Origin: Myxococcales bacterium
GTDB lineage: Bacteria > Myxococcota_A > Polyangia > Polyangiales > Polyangiaceae
Length of the DNA: 64,000 nt
Direction: 5' to 3'
Assembly (NCBI GenBank): GCA_016720545.1
Contig: JADKKK010000001.1
Coordinates: 806,001 to 870,000 of the forward strand
Translations under genes and position numbers: made by a program
Shown: positions 52,876 through 61,689 of the stretch, one piece after another
Layout of the letters: each line of letters begins with the position of its first letter
Numbering within the stretch: position 1 is the first letter of the stretch
Notes under the pieces: model-generated
Database searches by the model: none
Told to the model about the DNA's origin: nothing
What the model saw: only the letters and a program-made list of their open reading frames with translations

Positions 52876-54038
52876 GGGATCACCTCGCGCGTGTCGGCCT
52901 CGAAGCAGTAGTGACGGCGGTTCGCGTTGGCGGCGCGAATGTCGGCGATGAGGTCGGTGGTCTTGCCGGCGAGCTCGGGGGTGCCGAACTCGAAGCCTGT
53001 CCACCCCATTCCGTCTTTGTGCTCGGCCCGGCCCACGAGCCCGAGCTCGGTGCGGAGGTCGAGCGAGACAGGGACGCCGAGCTTGTCGCGCTCGGCCTCG
53101 TTCTGCAGGCCATGGTGGCCATGGAGCGCCGCGCCGAAGCGTACGCCGCGAAACCGCACGCGGAGCACGGCGGCGCCGCCGAGGGGCGGAGCGAACAGGC
53201 ACACCTTCGGGTCGTGGTCGAGCGCGTGGAGAATGCTCACGCCTACGAAGCTGCCGACGCACTGGAAGCGATCGCCGGGGATCGCGGGGCCCGCGCCCAG
53301 GCCGCCCGCCTGCACGCGGCCCGCGGTGAAGGGGCACGGGGTCTCGACCTCGCCATCGACGCGCGACACCGCCATCTTCGACGGGGACACTCGCAGCACG
53401 AGATCGTCAAGTACCTTGACTGGATGGGGGTTCTCGTAGGTGCGGACCACGAGGCGGCCGACGGCCTGCTCCTCCAGCACCTTCCAAGCCGCGAGCTCGG
53501 GCCGCCGCGCGCCGCGGGCGCTCACCTCGACGGCGCGAGGGAAGCGGGTCTCGTCTGGGCGCGCGGTGCGCGCGAGGGTCGCGAGCGCGTCGCCGAACTG
53601 GGCGCGGCCGACCGGATCCTCCCACTTGGGCGCGAAGAGGAGCAGGTCCTCGGGGCGGAGCTTGGCCTGAACGACCACGCGCGCCGCCTGCCAGTCGGCG
53701 TCGGGCGCGACGCTGTGAGTCTGCACGAGGTGTGCCCCGAGCTCGAGCGCGCCGACCAAGGGCACGGCGAGAAAGGCCCACCGAGCGACGCGCGCGCCGA
53801 GCGTGGCCGCCGGCGGGACCGACGCGGCCCCCGGCGGAGCGGCCTCCGGAAGAGCGGCCTCCGGCGGAGCAGCTCCCTGAAGACCGGTCTCCTGAGGAGC
53901 GGCCTCCGAAGAAGAAGCGAGGACCTCGCCTTGGCCAGGCGGGTCTTCCGGCGCGGCGGGCCCGGGGACCGCCGCGCTCGCGGGCGCGGGCTCCGCGTCG
54001 TCGTCGCGCGCGTCGGTCACGGGCGCGGCGCCTCCCAC
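52872..54038 (-). CDS. Hypothetical protein with one transmembrane segment, partner of GT39-type gene
   Basis: The 388-residue protein has a Pro/Ala/Glu-rich N-terminal third with near-repeats of the type APPEAALPEAAPPGAA and a transmembrane segment at about residues 87-105 (RWAFLAVPLVGALELGAHLV). The extracytoplasmic domain of about 280 residues contains ADWQAARVVVQAKLRPEDLL, GDRFQCVGSFVGVSIL and a C-terminal RHYCFEADTREVIP with Cys. The start codon is GTG at 54038. No known domain is recognised. Coupling to the GT39 gene suggests an accessory role in glycosylation. Confidence 0.7.
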   Translation of the reverse strand: MGGAAPVTDARDDDAEPAPASAAVPGPAAPEDPPGQGEVLASSSEAAPQETGLQGAAPPEAALPEAAPPGAASVPPAATLGARVARWAFLAVPLVGALELGAHLVQTHSVAPDADWQAARVVVQAKLRPEDLLLFAPKWEDPVGRAQFGDALATLARTARPDETRFPRAVEVSARGARRPELAAWKVLEEQAVGRLVVRTYENPHPVKVLDDLVLRVSPSKMAVSRVDGEVETPCPFTAGRVQAGGLGAGPAIPGDRFQCVGSFVGVSILHALDHDPKVCLFAPPLGGAAVLRVRFRGVRFGAALHGHHGLQNEAERDKLGVPVSLDLRTELGLVGRAEHKDGMGWTGFEFGTPELAGKTTDLIADIRAANANRRHYCFEADTREVIP

Positions 54039-54208
54039 GAGTGCGTCGACGGTGAGCTCGGTCTGTCGTTCACGGCGAGACCTCGCCTTCGGCTCGGGCC
54101 CGCCTTCGACCTAGGTTCGCCCCTTCGGGGCTCACGTTCAGGTTCAAGGTGCGCGGCAGCTTACACGTTGTGCGGCCGATCGGGGAATCGTGTACCGTGC
54201 GCGCGCGC

Positions 54209-55726
54209 ATGCGACCGCCTCTCGGACTCCGCCCCTCGACGCTCGCGTACCTCGCGGTCGCCGTCCTGGCGTCGGCGCCCGCGTGGATCGTGAAGCACCC
54301 GCCGCTTCAGGACGCGCCGTTCCACATGGCGACGCTGAAGGTCATCCACGACTTCAACGACCCCGCGCTGCACCTCGCCGACTTCTACCGCTCGAACCTC
54401 GGCGGCACGCAGTACGTCTTCACGTACCTGCTCGGGTCGGTGCTCGCGTACGTGGTGGGCGTCCCCTTCGCGCACGCCGCCATCTCGTGCCTCTACCTCG
54501 GCGGCACGCCCCTCGCGCTCCGGCAGCTGCTCCGCGCGCTCGGGAAAGACGAGCGGCTCTCGCTGTTCGCGATCCCCATGCTCGTGAACGCGATGTTCAC
54601 GCTGGGATTTCTCCCCTATCTCCTCGGCATTCCCATCATGTTCTGGGGGCTCGCCGTGGGCCTCGACGACCTGCGCCACCCACGCCGCGCGACGGGCCTG
54701 TTCCTCGGAGCGCTCTCCACGATCTTGTTCTTCACCCACGTGTTCCCCTTCGCGCTCTTCGGCGTGGGGTACGCGGCGCTGTTCCCGTGGGAGCGCCCGC
54801 GCGCGTGGCTGCGCGCCGCCGTGCCCGTCGTGCCGTCCGTCGCCGCGGCCGCGTGGTGGACCTTCTTCGCGAGCGCCGGCAAGAGCTCGGCCGGCGGGCT
54901 CAGCACGCTCTTCCTGCGCGAGCCCGACCTCGGCCTCGCGTTCGCCGAGATCCCCAACTGGACCTTCAACGTCTTCCGCGACACCTCGGATGAGGCCACG
55001 GCGCTCCTGCTCCTGCTCGTAGCGGTGACGTCGTACGCGCTCGCGCAGGGCGATCCGGATACGTCGCGCCCAGCGAGCCGGGCCTACGTGGTGCTCCCGA
55101 TCGTGTGCGGCTTCCTTTACTTCTTCACGGGCGATCAGCTCGGCGACGTGTGGCTCGTGGCGAAGCGCTTCGCGGTGCCCGGCATGCTGGCGTCGATCCC
55201 CCTGCTCCGCATGCCGAGGGGCGCTCGCGGAGCGGCGGTCACCGTGGGGCTCCTCGCCGTGGCCATCCACTCGACGGTGAACGTGTGCACGAAGTTCATT
55301 CGCTACGAGCGGCGCGAGGTCGGTGACATCGACGACGCGCTCGCCGTGATGGAGCCCGGCAAGAAGGTGGCGGGGCTCATCTTCGACCGGGGCTCGCTCA
55401 TCGTGAACAACAGCCCGTTCCTGCACTACGTCTCGCATTACCAGGCGGAGAAGGGCGGCTTCGTCCAGTTCTCGTATGCCCACTTCAAGCACTGGCCGTT
55501 CTCCTACAAGGACGGCTTCATGCCCCCGCCAGGGCGCCCGCCCTTCCAGCGCTGGGAGTGGATGCCCGAGTCGGTGGTGACCGAGCTCTACCCGTTCTAC
55601 GACTACGTGCTCGTGCGCGGGCCCGGCTTTTACCCGAAGCCGAACACGTACCATGTGAAGTACCAGGGCGATCACTGGGTCGTGTACGAGCGCGACGCCG
55701 TCGCGCAGCCCTCGCCCGTGGAGTGA
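54209..55726 (+). CDS. Polytopic membrane protein, glycosyltransferase-like
   Basis: The 505-residue protein has about ten hydrophobic helices and a C-terminal soluble domain of about 140 residues. Notable segments are HPPLQDAPFHMATLKVIHDF (loop 1, with Asp/His), FTHVFPFALFGVGYAALFPW and ELYPFYDYVLVRGPGF. It resembles large-loop membrane glycosyltransferases in topology but lacks a diagnostic motif, so this is only a guess. It starts at ATG 54209 on the opposite strand from the 388-residue protein, so the two may share a promoter region (54039-54208). Confidence 0.75.
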   Translation: MRPPLGLRPSTLAYLAVAVLASAPAWIVKHPPLQDAPFHMATLKVIHDFNDPALHLADFYRSNLGGTQYVFTYLLGSVLAYVVGVPFAHAAISCLYLGGTPLALRQLLRALGKDERLSLFAIPMLVNAMFTLGFLPYLLGIPIMFWGLAVGLDDLRHPRRATGLFLGALSTILFFTHVFPFALFGVGYAALFPWERPRAWLRAAVPVVPSVAAAAWWTFFASAGKSSAGGLSTLFLREPDLGLAFAEIPNWTFNVFRDTSDEATALLLLLVAVTSYALAQGDPDTSRPASRAYVVLPIVCGFLYFFTGDQLGDVWLVAKRFAVPGMLASIPLLRMPRGARGAAVTVGLLAVAIHSTVNVCTKFIRYERREVGDIDDALAVMEPGKKVAGLIFDRGSLIVNNSPFLHYVSHYQAEKGGFVQFSYAHFKHWPFSYKDGFMPPPGRPPFQRWEWMPESVVTELYPFYDYVLVRGPGFYPKPNTYHVKYQGDHWVVYERDAVAQPSPVE

Positions 55727-55868
55727 CCGACGGCCGCCGCAGCGGACCGACGCCGTGCGCGAGACGGCCGCATCCGCTGCGCGCGTGCGCACGTTCTGCG
55801 CGCGCGCTTCTCTTCACCTCCGCTCGCGACGCCGAGACCGATGGCGCGGGCCTTGCTAGGATCGGGCC

Positions 55869-56354
55869 ATGACCGCGTTCAAGCACATCTTGGTCCCCAC
55901 CGATTTCGGCGAGACCTCCGCCCGGGCGGTCGACATCGCGATCGAGCTCGCGCGCAAGTTCGACGCCGAGCTCACGATCTTCCACGCGAGTTGGCTCCCG
56001 CCGGCGTCGTATTCGGCCTACGCCGAGGGCCTCTACTGGCCCACCGACGAGATGGCGCGCGAGGCGAGGAAGGAGCTCGACACCACCGTCGCGAGGGTGA
56101 AGACCCTGTACGCCAAGACCGACGGCGTCATCGGCCAAGGCGAGCCGTGGCAGCAAGTGCTCACCGTGGCGAACGAGCGCGGCGCCGACCTCATCGTGAT
56201 GGCCACCCACGGGCGCACTGGCCTCTCGCGGGTGTTCCTGGGCAGCGTGGCCGAGAAGGTCGTGCGGCTGTCGCCCATCCCCGTGCTCACCGTCTCGGGC
56301 TCGGACGCCGCGAAGGAGCGCGCGCGGGCGCACGGGTCCGACGGGAGCACCTAA
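55869..56354 (+). CDS. Universal stress protein (UspA family)
   Basis: The 161-residue protein has the UspA fold: FKHILVPTDFGETSARAVDI at the N-terminus, a middle helix region and the ATP-binding loop VMATHGRTGLSRVFLGSVAEKV (positions about 117-135), then IPVLTVSG. It is the ATP-binding type (G-x2-G-x9-GS). Expression is typically raised in starvation or stress. No operon partner is obvious. Confidence 0.93.
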   Translation: MTAFKHILVPTDFGETSARAVDIAIELARKFDAELTIFHASWLPPASYSAYAEGLYWPTDEMAREARKELDTTVARVKTLYAKTDGVIGQGEPWQQVLTVANERGADLIVMATHGRTGLSRVFLGSVAEKVVRLSPIPVLTVSGSDAAKERARAHGSDGST

Positions 56355-56412
56355 CAGGTCTCTCTGATCCGGGTACCCCGCGCAACGTGCTCAAAGTTTG
56401 GTACGAGTCGTC

Positions 56413-57348
56413 ATGGCCCACGCGACCTACGCGACCCGTGTGCACGCCGTGGACGGCACCTACGAGCTCTATCGCGCGCACTACTCGAAGCGCCCGCGCA
56501 AGGTGGCGACGGTCGACGGGCGGGACCTCGACGTCACCGCCTCGGTGGGGCTCGCCGCTTCGCTGCTGGCGCTCTTGGCCGAGCCGAGCGAGCGCGTCAC
56601 CCACCTCGTCTACGCGTTCGACCACACCATCCGCAGCTTCCGGAACGATCTCTACGCCGGCTACAAAGACGACTCGGGGGTCCCGGCCGAGCTCGCCGCG
56701 CAGTTCGGGCTGGTCGAGCGGCTCGTCGCGTCGCTCGGGGTGCGAGTGCTCCCCATGATCGAGGTCGAGGCAGACGACGCCCTCGCGACGGTAGCGGCGT
56801 CCTTCCCCGACTGCGCCGTCGACATCCTGTCGCCTGACAAGGACCTCGCGCAGTGCCTCGAGGGCGAGCGCGTTCGCACCGTCGATCGCGCGCGAGAGCG
56901 CAGCACCACGTACGCCGACTACCTCGATACCCGAGGCTTCTCTCCTGCGTTGGTGCCCGACTTTCTCGCGCTCGTCGGCGATCCTCAAGATGGCATTCCG
57001 GGGCTCGCGGGCTTCGGCGAGAAGACCGTCGCGCTCCTCCTCGCGGCTTTCGGTCCGATCGAGCAGATCCCAGACGACGCGGGGACCTGGCCGGCGGCGA
57101 TCCGCGGGAAGGAGCGGCTCGCCAACACGCTCGCCTCGCGCCGAGAAGAAGCTGCACTCTACAAGCGCCTCGCGACGCTCGTGCGCGACGTGCCCCTCGG
57201 CCTCTCGCTCGGCGATCTCGAGGTCCCCTCGGCCCCCGCGCCCGGCTTCGAGGCGGCCGCGCTCGCCCTCGGGGCGCGCGATCTGGCGGCGCGCGCCGAC
57301 AAGGTCTTCGGCGAGCGCAAAACGCGCGCCCTCCGCACGGTGACCTGA
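56413..57348 (+). CDS. 5'-3' exonuclease (PolI N-terminal / FEN-like family)
   Basis: The 311-residue nuclease resembles the 5'-3' exonuclease domain of DNA polymerase I. Visible are VHAVDGTYELYRAHY (metal ligand Asp), EADDALATVAASFPD, LSPDKDLAQCLEG and GDPQDGIPGLAGFGEKTVALL, the helix-hairpin-helix that binds DNA. It would cut flaps or 5' ends in repair or replication. I choose ATG 56413; an upstream GTG at 56398 would add five residues. It stands alone without a polymerase domain, as in several bacterial exonucleases. Confidence 0.92.
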   Translation: MAHATYATRVHAVDGTYELYRAHYSKRPRKVATVDGRDLDVTASVGLAASLLALLAEPSERVTHLVYAFDHTIRSFRNDLYAGYKDDSGVPAELAAQFGLVERLVASLGVRVLPMIEVEADDALATVAASFPDCAVDILSPDKDLAQCLEGERVRTVDRARERSTTYADYLDTRGFSPALVPDFLALVGDPQDGIPGLAGFGEKTVALLLAAFGPIEQIPDDAGTWPAAIRGKERLANTLASRREEAALYKRLATLVRDVPLGLSLGDLEVPSAPAPGFEAAALALGARDLAARADKVFGERKTRALRTVT

Positions 57349-57350
57349 GG

Positions 57351-58148
57351 TCAGGCCGCGGGCTCGGCGAGCCGCTCCCGGAAGAAGCCAATGACGCGGT
57401 CGAGGGCCTCCTTGGTGGGGTGCCCGTCCCGGTCCACGAGGTCGAGCGTGACGACCGAGTGCGCGAGGCGGCGAATGCCAAACGGGTTGTTGGGGCCGGA
57501 GTCGATCTCGATGGCCTCGAGCCCGTCGCCCAGCTCGCGGCGGAGGGTCTCGAAGCGCTCCTTCGGCACGAGCGGGTCGTGCGTGAAGCGCATCGCGAGC
57601 ACCGGACACCCCTCGCCGACCCGCCGCTTCACCGTGGTCAGCGCCTCCGGCGACAGGTGCAGCGCTGCGCGGTGGCTGGGCGAGATGCCGAAGGGGAGCG
57701 ACGGCTGGCTCAGGACGGGCGCCATCACGCACGGCTCCACCATGAGCGCGAGGGCGAAGTTGCCCGTCATGCACATGCCGATGGCGCCCACGCCCGGCCC
57801 GCCACACTCGTCGTGGGCGCGGCGGCAGAGCGCGCGGAGCCAGTCGGTCACGGGGCTCGAGGCGTGACGCGCGAGGACCGAGAGCTCGCGGCTCACGCAG
57901 GCGCGCAGGATCTGTCCCGCCGTGTAGGGCGCGGTCATGGGCTTCTCGGGCGTGCCAAACAGCGTCGGCGCGTACACGGAGAAGCCGGCCTCCCACACGC
58001 GATCCGCGAAGCGGATGAGCTCCGGCGTCATGCCGGGGATCTCGTGCATGACCACCACGGCCGGCCCGGTGTTGCGGCGGAGGTAGACGGTGTGTGTGAT
58101 GCCGTCGTGCGCGAGATCGAAGCTGTCGTAGGCGGAGAGGCGGGTCAT
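57351..58148 (-). CDS. Dienelactone hydrolase family protein
   Basis: The 265-residue alpha/beta hydrolase has the oxyanion-type start VVVMHEIPGMTPELIRFADR, a nucleophile in GAIGMCMTGNFALAL (Cys in GMCMTG, the DLH pattern), the acid region RFTHDPLVPKERFETLR and HSVVTLDLVDRDGH toward the C-terminus. DLH proteins hydrolyse lactones from aromatic degradation, but many members act on other esters, so no pathway can be given. It is convergent with the exonuclease gene, with two bases between them. Confidence 0.88.
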   Translation of the reverse strand: MTRLSAYDSFDLAHDGITHTVYLRRNTGPAVVVMHEIPGMTPELIRFADRVWEAGFSVYAPTLFGTPEKPMTAPYTAGQILRACVSRELSVLARHASSPVTDWLRALCRRAHDECGGPGVGAIGMCMTGNFALALMVEPCVMAPVLSQPSLPFGISPSHRAALHLSPEALTTVKRRVGEGCPVLAMRFTHDPLVPKERFETLRRELGDGLEAIEIDSGPNNPFGIRRLAHSVVTLDLVDRDGHPTKEALDRVIGFFRERLAEPAA

Positions 58149-58285
58149 GGGTGCACTGTACACGCGGCGAAGAGCGATGTGCCACCGCGTGCCAGACCGA
58201 AGCCCCCCGGGCGGTCGAATCGCGGGGAAACCGCGCCGGAGGCTCCGCGCGGCGCGTCGGCACGCTCTCTGCTCTGGGGAGGTGC

Positions 58286-58663
58286 ATGAGCCTCCCCGGC
58301 CGTCTCGCCGCGCTCGCCGCGCTCGCCTCGCTCGCCTCGCTCGCCTCGCTGGCGGCCATGACCTCGATCGCCGCGACCGGGTGCGGCGGCATCATCGATC
58401 GCTGCTCGGACGAACCCTGCCCGCCGGTGGCCGCCCCCTCGCAGAGCTCGCCTGCCGAGACCACGGCCTCCCCGCCATCCTCCGCGGCCTCCCCGCGGGT
58501 CGAGCCGGACTGCCCCCCGCCGTACATGGGCGAGGCCCCCGATGGCCGCTGTGTGTGGTCGTGCGGCGAGGGCACCCGCCCAGGCTCCGGCAGCCAGTGC
58601 GTGTGCAGCGAGGGGACGACTGAGGCCGGTGTCGACGCGTTCGGCCGGCGCATCTGCAGGTAG
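58286..58663 (+). CDS. Small Cys-rich lipoprotein
   Basis: The 125-residue protein starts at ATG 58286, with GGAGG upstream. Its signal peptide is strikingly repetitive (RLAALAALASLASLASLAAM) and ends in SIAATGC, the lipobox. The mature part is Ser/Pro-rich, then Cys-rich (DCPPPYMGEAPDGRCVWSC, GSGSQCVCSEG). This is a common pattern of myxobacterial surface lipoproteins of unknown function. The stop codon lies in a GCAGGTAG tandem repeat. Confidence 0.72.
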   Translation: MSLPGRLAALAALASLASLASLAAMTSIAATGCGGIIDRCSDEPCPPVAAPSQSSPAETTASPPSSAASPRVEPDCPPPYMGEAPDGRCVWSCGEGTRPGSGSQCVCSEGTTEAGVDAFGRRICR

Positions 58664-58684
58664 GCAGGTAGGCAGGTAGGCAGG
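58656..58684. repeat. 8-bp tandem repeat (GCAGGTAG)
   Basis: Three full copies of GCAGGTAG and a partial fourth lie at the end of the lipoprotein gene, with the stop codon TAG in the first copy. Slippage would not change the protein, because the stop is reached in the first unit. An AGGAGGAAAAA stretch follows. Confidence 0.8.
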
Positions 58685-58776
58685 AGGAAAAATAGCTCGC
58701 GGTCGTCGCTCTCCCTCGCGGATGGGGTCGAGGTGTGCCAATACCACCCCCGAACCACGTCACGAAGGATCGAACG

Positions 58777-60264
58777 ATGCGAAATATGTCTAAACTTGGC
58801 GGACTCCTTGGGGTGCTGGCGTTCGGCGCCCTCCCTGTCTACGCCTGCAGCTCCACCCCCGACCCGGTCGCCACCGACGGCGGCGCCGACGCGCCGGTCG
58901 TGACCCCGGAGGCGGCCCCCCCCAAGGTGGACGGCGGCAGGCCCGACGGTGCTCGCGACGCGGGCCCCCCGCCCGGTCCGAACTGCGGCGCCGCGGTCGA
59001 GCTCGCGCTCAACACCGAGAAGGAAGAGACCTTCACGTCCGTCGGGCAGTCGATCTACTTCAAGGTGCCCGTCAAGGGCGGCGACTTCCTCATCATCAAC
59101 GCCGCCACCGACGCGACCGAGCAGGGCGAGCGCGGCGACGTGGTCGACACGGCCATCAGCGTCTTCGACACCGCGGGCACGAAGCTGCTCGCCGCGATCG
59201 ACGACAACTTCCCGCGCACGGGCACCGACGCCTCGCTGGTCTACCGCTCTCCCGTCGACACGACGCTCTGCATCCAGGTCACCGACTTCGACACCTGGAA
59301 CGGCAAGCCCGCGGTGCTCGCGAAGGACTCGACCTTCAAGTTCGTCACCGCCACGTTCGATCCGAACAGCACGGCGCTCAACGTCGACGCCGAGCCGAAC
59401 GACACCAACGCCACCGCCCAGACCGGCAAGAGCCGCGCGGGCACCACGCCGCCCTCGGCGTTCGGCTTCATCAACGGTTTCCTCAAGGACGGCACCGACG
59501 TCGACACGTTCAAGTTCACGGTGCCCACGGGCGCCACCTCGATGAGCGTCGATATCCCGCCGATCGGCGCGCCCCTCGTGCCGGCCACGTCGACCTACGG
59601 CTCGACCATGCCGCGCTTCACCGCGACGGTGTCGAAGCTCGACGGCACGATCGTCAGCCAGATCGTGCCCCCCGCGGGCGCGGTCGACAAGACGTCGGAC
59701 TCGCTCAGCCTCCCCGTCGAGCCGGGCGACTACTACCTCACGATCGGCCGCCCCGCCGGCGTGGCTGCGGGCGCCAACGACTTCTACTCGACCACGATCT
59801 TCTTCGGCACGGGCAACCCCGCTGAGAACGAGACCACGTCGGGCACGAACGACACCCTCGCCACGGCGCAGGCGCTCACCCTCGAGGCCGATCCCACCGT
59901 CCCCAAGCAGACCCGCGCGTTCCTCGCCGGCAAGCTGCCCGCGGGCGACGTCGCCGACAGCTTCTCGTTCCCCGTGGCCGCCGGCGACTCGGTGAGCCTC
60001 GCGTGCGGCGCCGGGCGCAACGGCTCGGGCCTCCAGGCCTTCAAGGTCGAGCTCTTCGTGAACGGCGTGTCCGCGCAGTCCGACACCGAGACGGCCACGG
60101 CCGACCTCTTCTGGTCTTCCGCCACGGGCGTCACCACCGCCACGAAGCCCGCCGTGGTCGCCGCTGCCGCCGGCACCGCCGTCGTGCAGTTCAGCGCAGG
60201 CAGCCGCTCGACCACCAACACCGGCGCGTACTACCTCTGCGGCGTGCGCGTCACCAAGCCGTGA
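58777..60264 (+). CDS. Lipoprotein with pre-peptidase C-terminal-like domains
   Basis: The 495-residue protein starts at ATG 58777 (AAGGA nine bases upstream). The signal GGLLGVLAFGALPVYACSS has its lipobox Cys at about residue 24. A disordered Asp/Pro-rich linker follows, then beta-rich repeats of the PPC type (DTAISVFDTAGTKLLAAIDD, VDTFKFTVPTGATSMSVDIP, DYYLTIGRPAGVAAGANDFY, DVADSFSFPVAAGDSVSLAC). Such domains are often found in secreted proteases or surface proteins, but no protease domain is present, so it may be a surface-binding protein. Confidence 0.82.
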   Translation: MRNMSKLGGLLGVLAFGALPVYACSSTPDPVATDGGADAPVVTPEAAPPKVDGGRPDGARDAGPPPGPNCGAAVELALNTEKEETFTSVGQSIYFKVPVKGGDFLIINAATDATEQGERGDVVDTAISVFDTAGTKLLAAIDDNFPRTGTDASLVYRSPVDTTLCIQVTDFDTWNGKPAVLAKDSTFKFVTATFDPNSTALNVDAEPNDTNATAQTGKSRAGTTPPSAFGFINGFLKDGTDVDTFKFTVPTGATSMSVDIPPIGAPLVPATSTYGSTMPRFTATVSKLDGTIVSQIVPPAGAVDKTSDSLSLPVEPGDYYLTIGRPAGVAAGANDFYSTTIFFGTGNPAENETTSGTNDTLATAQALTLEADPTVPKQTRAFLAGKLPAGDVADSFSFPVAAGDSVSLACGAGRNGSGLQAFKVELFVNGVSAQSDTETATADLFWSSATGVTTATKPAVVAAAAGTAVVQFSAGSRSTTNTGAYYLCGVRVTKP

Positions 60265-60391
60265 CCTCGTGAGCTCGGCCTCGCCGCTCGCCGCCTGCCC
60301 ACGCAGGCCGCGGCGGCGGCGAGGGCCGCGCGGCTCGTCGGTGGAAACATCGAGTCGTCGGGGCGAGCTCGCGTGCCGCCCGACCTCGCGC

Positions 60392-60730
60392 TCAGAGGAA
60401 CCGCGAGAGCGTCTCGCGCGCGACGCGTCGGAGCTTGAGGTAGCGGCCGCGGTCCCACTCGCCCTCCTGAGCGCGCACGAGGAGGGTCTGCCCCTCGCCG
60501 CCGAACGTGGCCGCGAACGAGGTGGGCCACTCCGCCGACCAGGCGCGAAGCCACGCGAGCAAGGCGACTCGCTCACCCTCCGAGCCGTTCGCCTGCGCGG
60601 GCCCCGCCGCACCACCCAAGGCCTCACGCACCGCCGCAGCGAGCGTGTCCGGCTCCTCGAGCGCCGGAGGACCGTCGGGCGTCCCGAGCGGGACCCCTGC
60701 GCGCCGGAGGATCTCCCATGCCGAGGCCAT
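60392..60730 (-). CDS. Hypothetical protein
   Basis: About 112 residues (121 if the upstream codon at 60757 is used). Sequence features are an N-terminal helix MASAWEILRRAGVPLGTPDG, EEPDTLAAAVREALGG and a C-terminal block EWPTSFAATFGGEGQTLLVR with WDRGRYLKLRRVARETLSRF. No family was recognised. Codon use is normal and the 3' end is well formed, so the gene is probably real but of unknown role. Confidence 0.5.
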   Translation of the reverse strand: MASAWEILRRAGVPLGTPDGPPALEEPDTLAAAVREALGGAAGPAQANGSEGERVALLAWLRAWSAEWPTSFAATFGGEGQTLLVRAQEGEWDRGRYLKLRRVARETLSRFL

Positions 60731-60895
60731 AGGATAGAGTGTAGCGCATGGAGCCACTCGCGCTCGATCTCGCGCGAGCCTGGCCCGCGAGCCCCATCGG
60801 CGTGGTCGCGGCGTACTCGCTCACAACACCAGCCCCTGGAGCGTAGGCGAATCAAGCCACCTTTCGGTCGCGGCTCGCTCGAGCCTGCGGGCAGA

Positions 60896-61330
60896 TCATT
60901 TTCCGTCCCATCCACCCTCGCCCACGCATTGGGCAGAGCAGGTCTCCGCGCGCGTCGGACACACACCGTTGCGAGGGCACGGCTCAGCCCCGATGAACCC
61001 GTTGCCACTGCTGCACAAGCAGCTGTATGGGCAGACCTCGAGTCTCGAGGGATCGCAGCGCTCGCCTCCCGCGCCCGAATCCGGACGCGGGGGAAGTGCG
61101 TCCGTCCCGCTGTCGGTCGCGGTCCCGTCGAGGGCGCCGTCGGTCGTGGCCCCGTCGGTCGTGGCCCCGTCGACAGCCCCGTTGGTCGAGGAGGAAGGCG
61201 TGCTCGAGGAGCATGCCATGAGCCCCACGAGACCCGCCGCAAGCAAGGACCACGCTGCTCCTCCCCGAGGCCTTGGGTCCGCCACGGATGAGATGGCGGA
61301 AGGGCACCGCGCCGCGGTGGATGCATCCAT
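60896..61330 (-). CDS. Lipoprotein with Thr/Asp repeat linker
   Basis: The 144-residue protein begins at ATG 61330. Its N-terminal region is long, then WSLLAAGLVGLMAC gives a lipobox (LMAC). The mature N-terminal part has GATTDGATTDGALDGTATDS repeats and then a Cys-rich tail (CDPSRLEVCPYSCLCSSGNG, CPRNGVCPTRAETCSAQC). This is the same general architecture as the 58286 protein, likely a surface-exposed Cys-stabilised domain on a stalk. The start is uncertain; ATG 61438 would add 36 residues. Confidence 0.62.
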   Translation of the reverse strand: MDASTAARCPSAISSVADPRPRGGAAWSLLAAGLVGLMACSSSTPSSSTNGAVDGATTDGATTDGALDGTATDSGTDALPPRPDSGAGGERCDPSRLEVCPYSCLCSSGNGFIGAEPCPRNGVCPTRAETCSAQCVGEGGWDGK

Positions 61331-61689
61331 GGCCGTGGAGGGTCGTAGGTCGATGCCGAGCTCCTTCACGTTGCGGAGTGCGTCGATTGGGGTGCGAGTG
61401 AAGTAGGCCATCCCGAGCAGCATAGCGGAGGCGCGCACGCGTTCGGGAGCCGCCTTCGGAGACGGCCTGCCTCTCGGCCGCGTCGAGCCGGTAGGGGTAG
61501 CCCAGCGAGACCCAGCTAGAGCCGCTCGTTCTGGATTCGAGGAGTACGGGATATCCCAAGCGATTCAAACTTACTTGGGCCCTGCAGATGACCCACGTGA
61601 CGCCATGGGGCGGGGCCCGCGCCGTGCGCAGGGTGGGAAAGCGCGGATGGTGGGAGGGGCGGAGCGCCCGTCCACGTCGTAAAGTTTCT
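61331..61689. other. Intergenic region, no gene seen
   Basis: This 359-bp stretch lies between the lipoprotein and the enoyl-CoA hydratase, both on the minus strand. The frame of the lipoprotein is open through part of it, so an upstream start is possible. I see no RNA gene or clear promoter. Confidence 0.4.

Noticed and set aside
54118..54131. GCCCC-TTCG-GGGC hairpin as a terminator.
   Set aside because: It lies in the divergent promoter gap of two genes and has no following T-run, so its role is unclear.
56287..61326. A minus-strand open frame of about 1680 codons.
   Set aside because: It runs antisense to several well-supported genes (UspA, exonuclease, a lipoprotein and the PPC-like protein). 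Its composition is Arg/Ala-rich, as expected of a shadow frame in GC-rich DNA.
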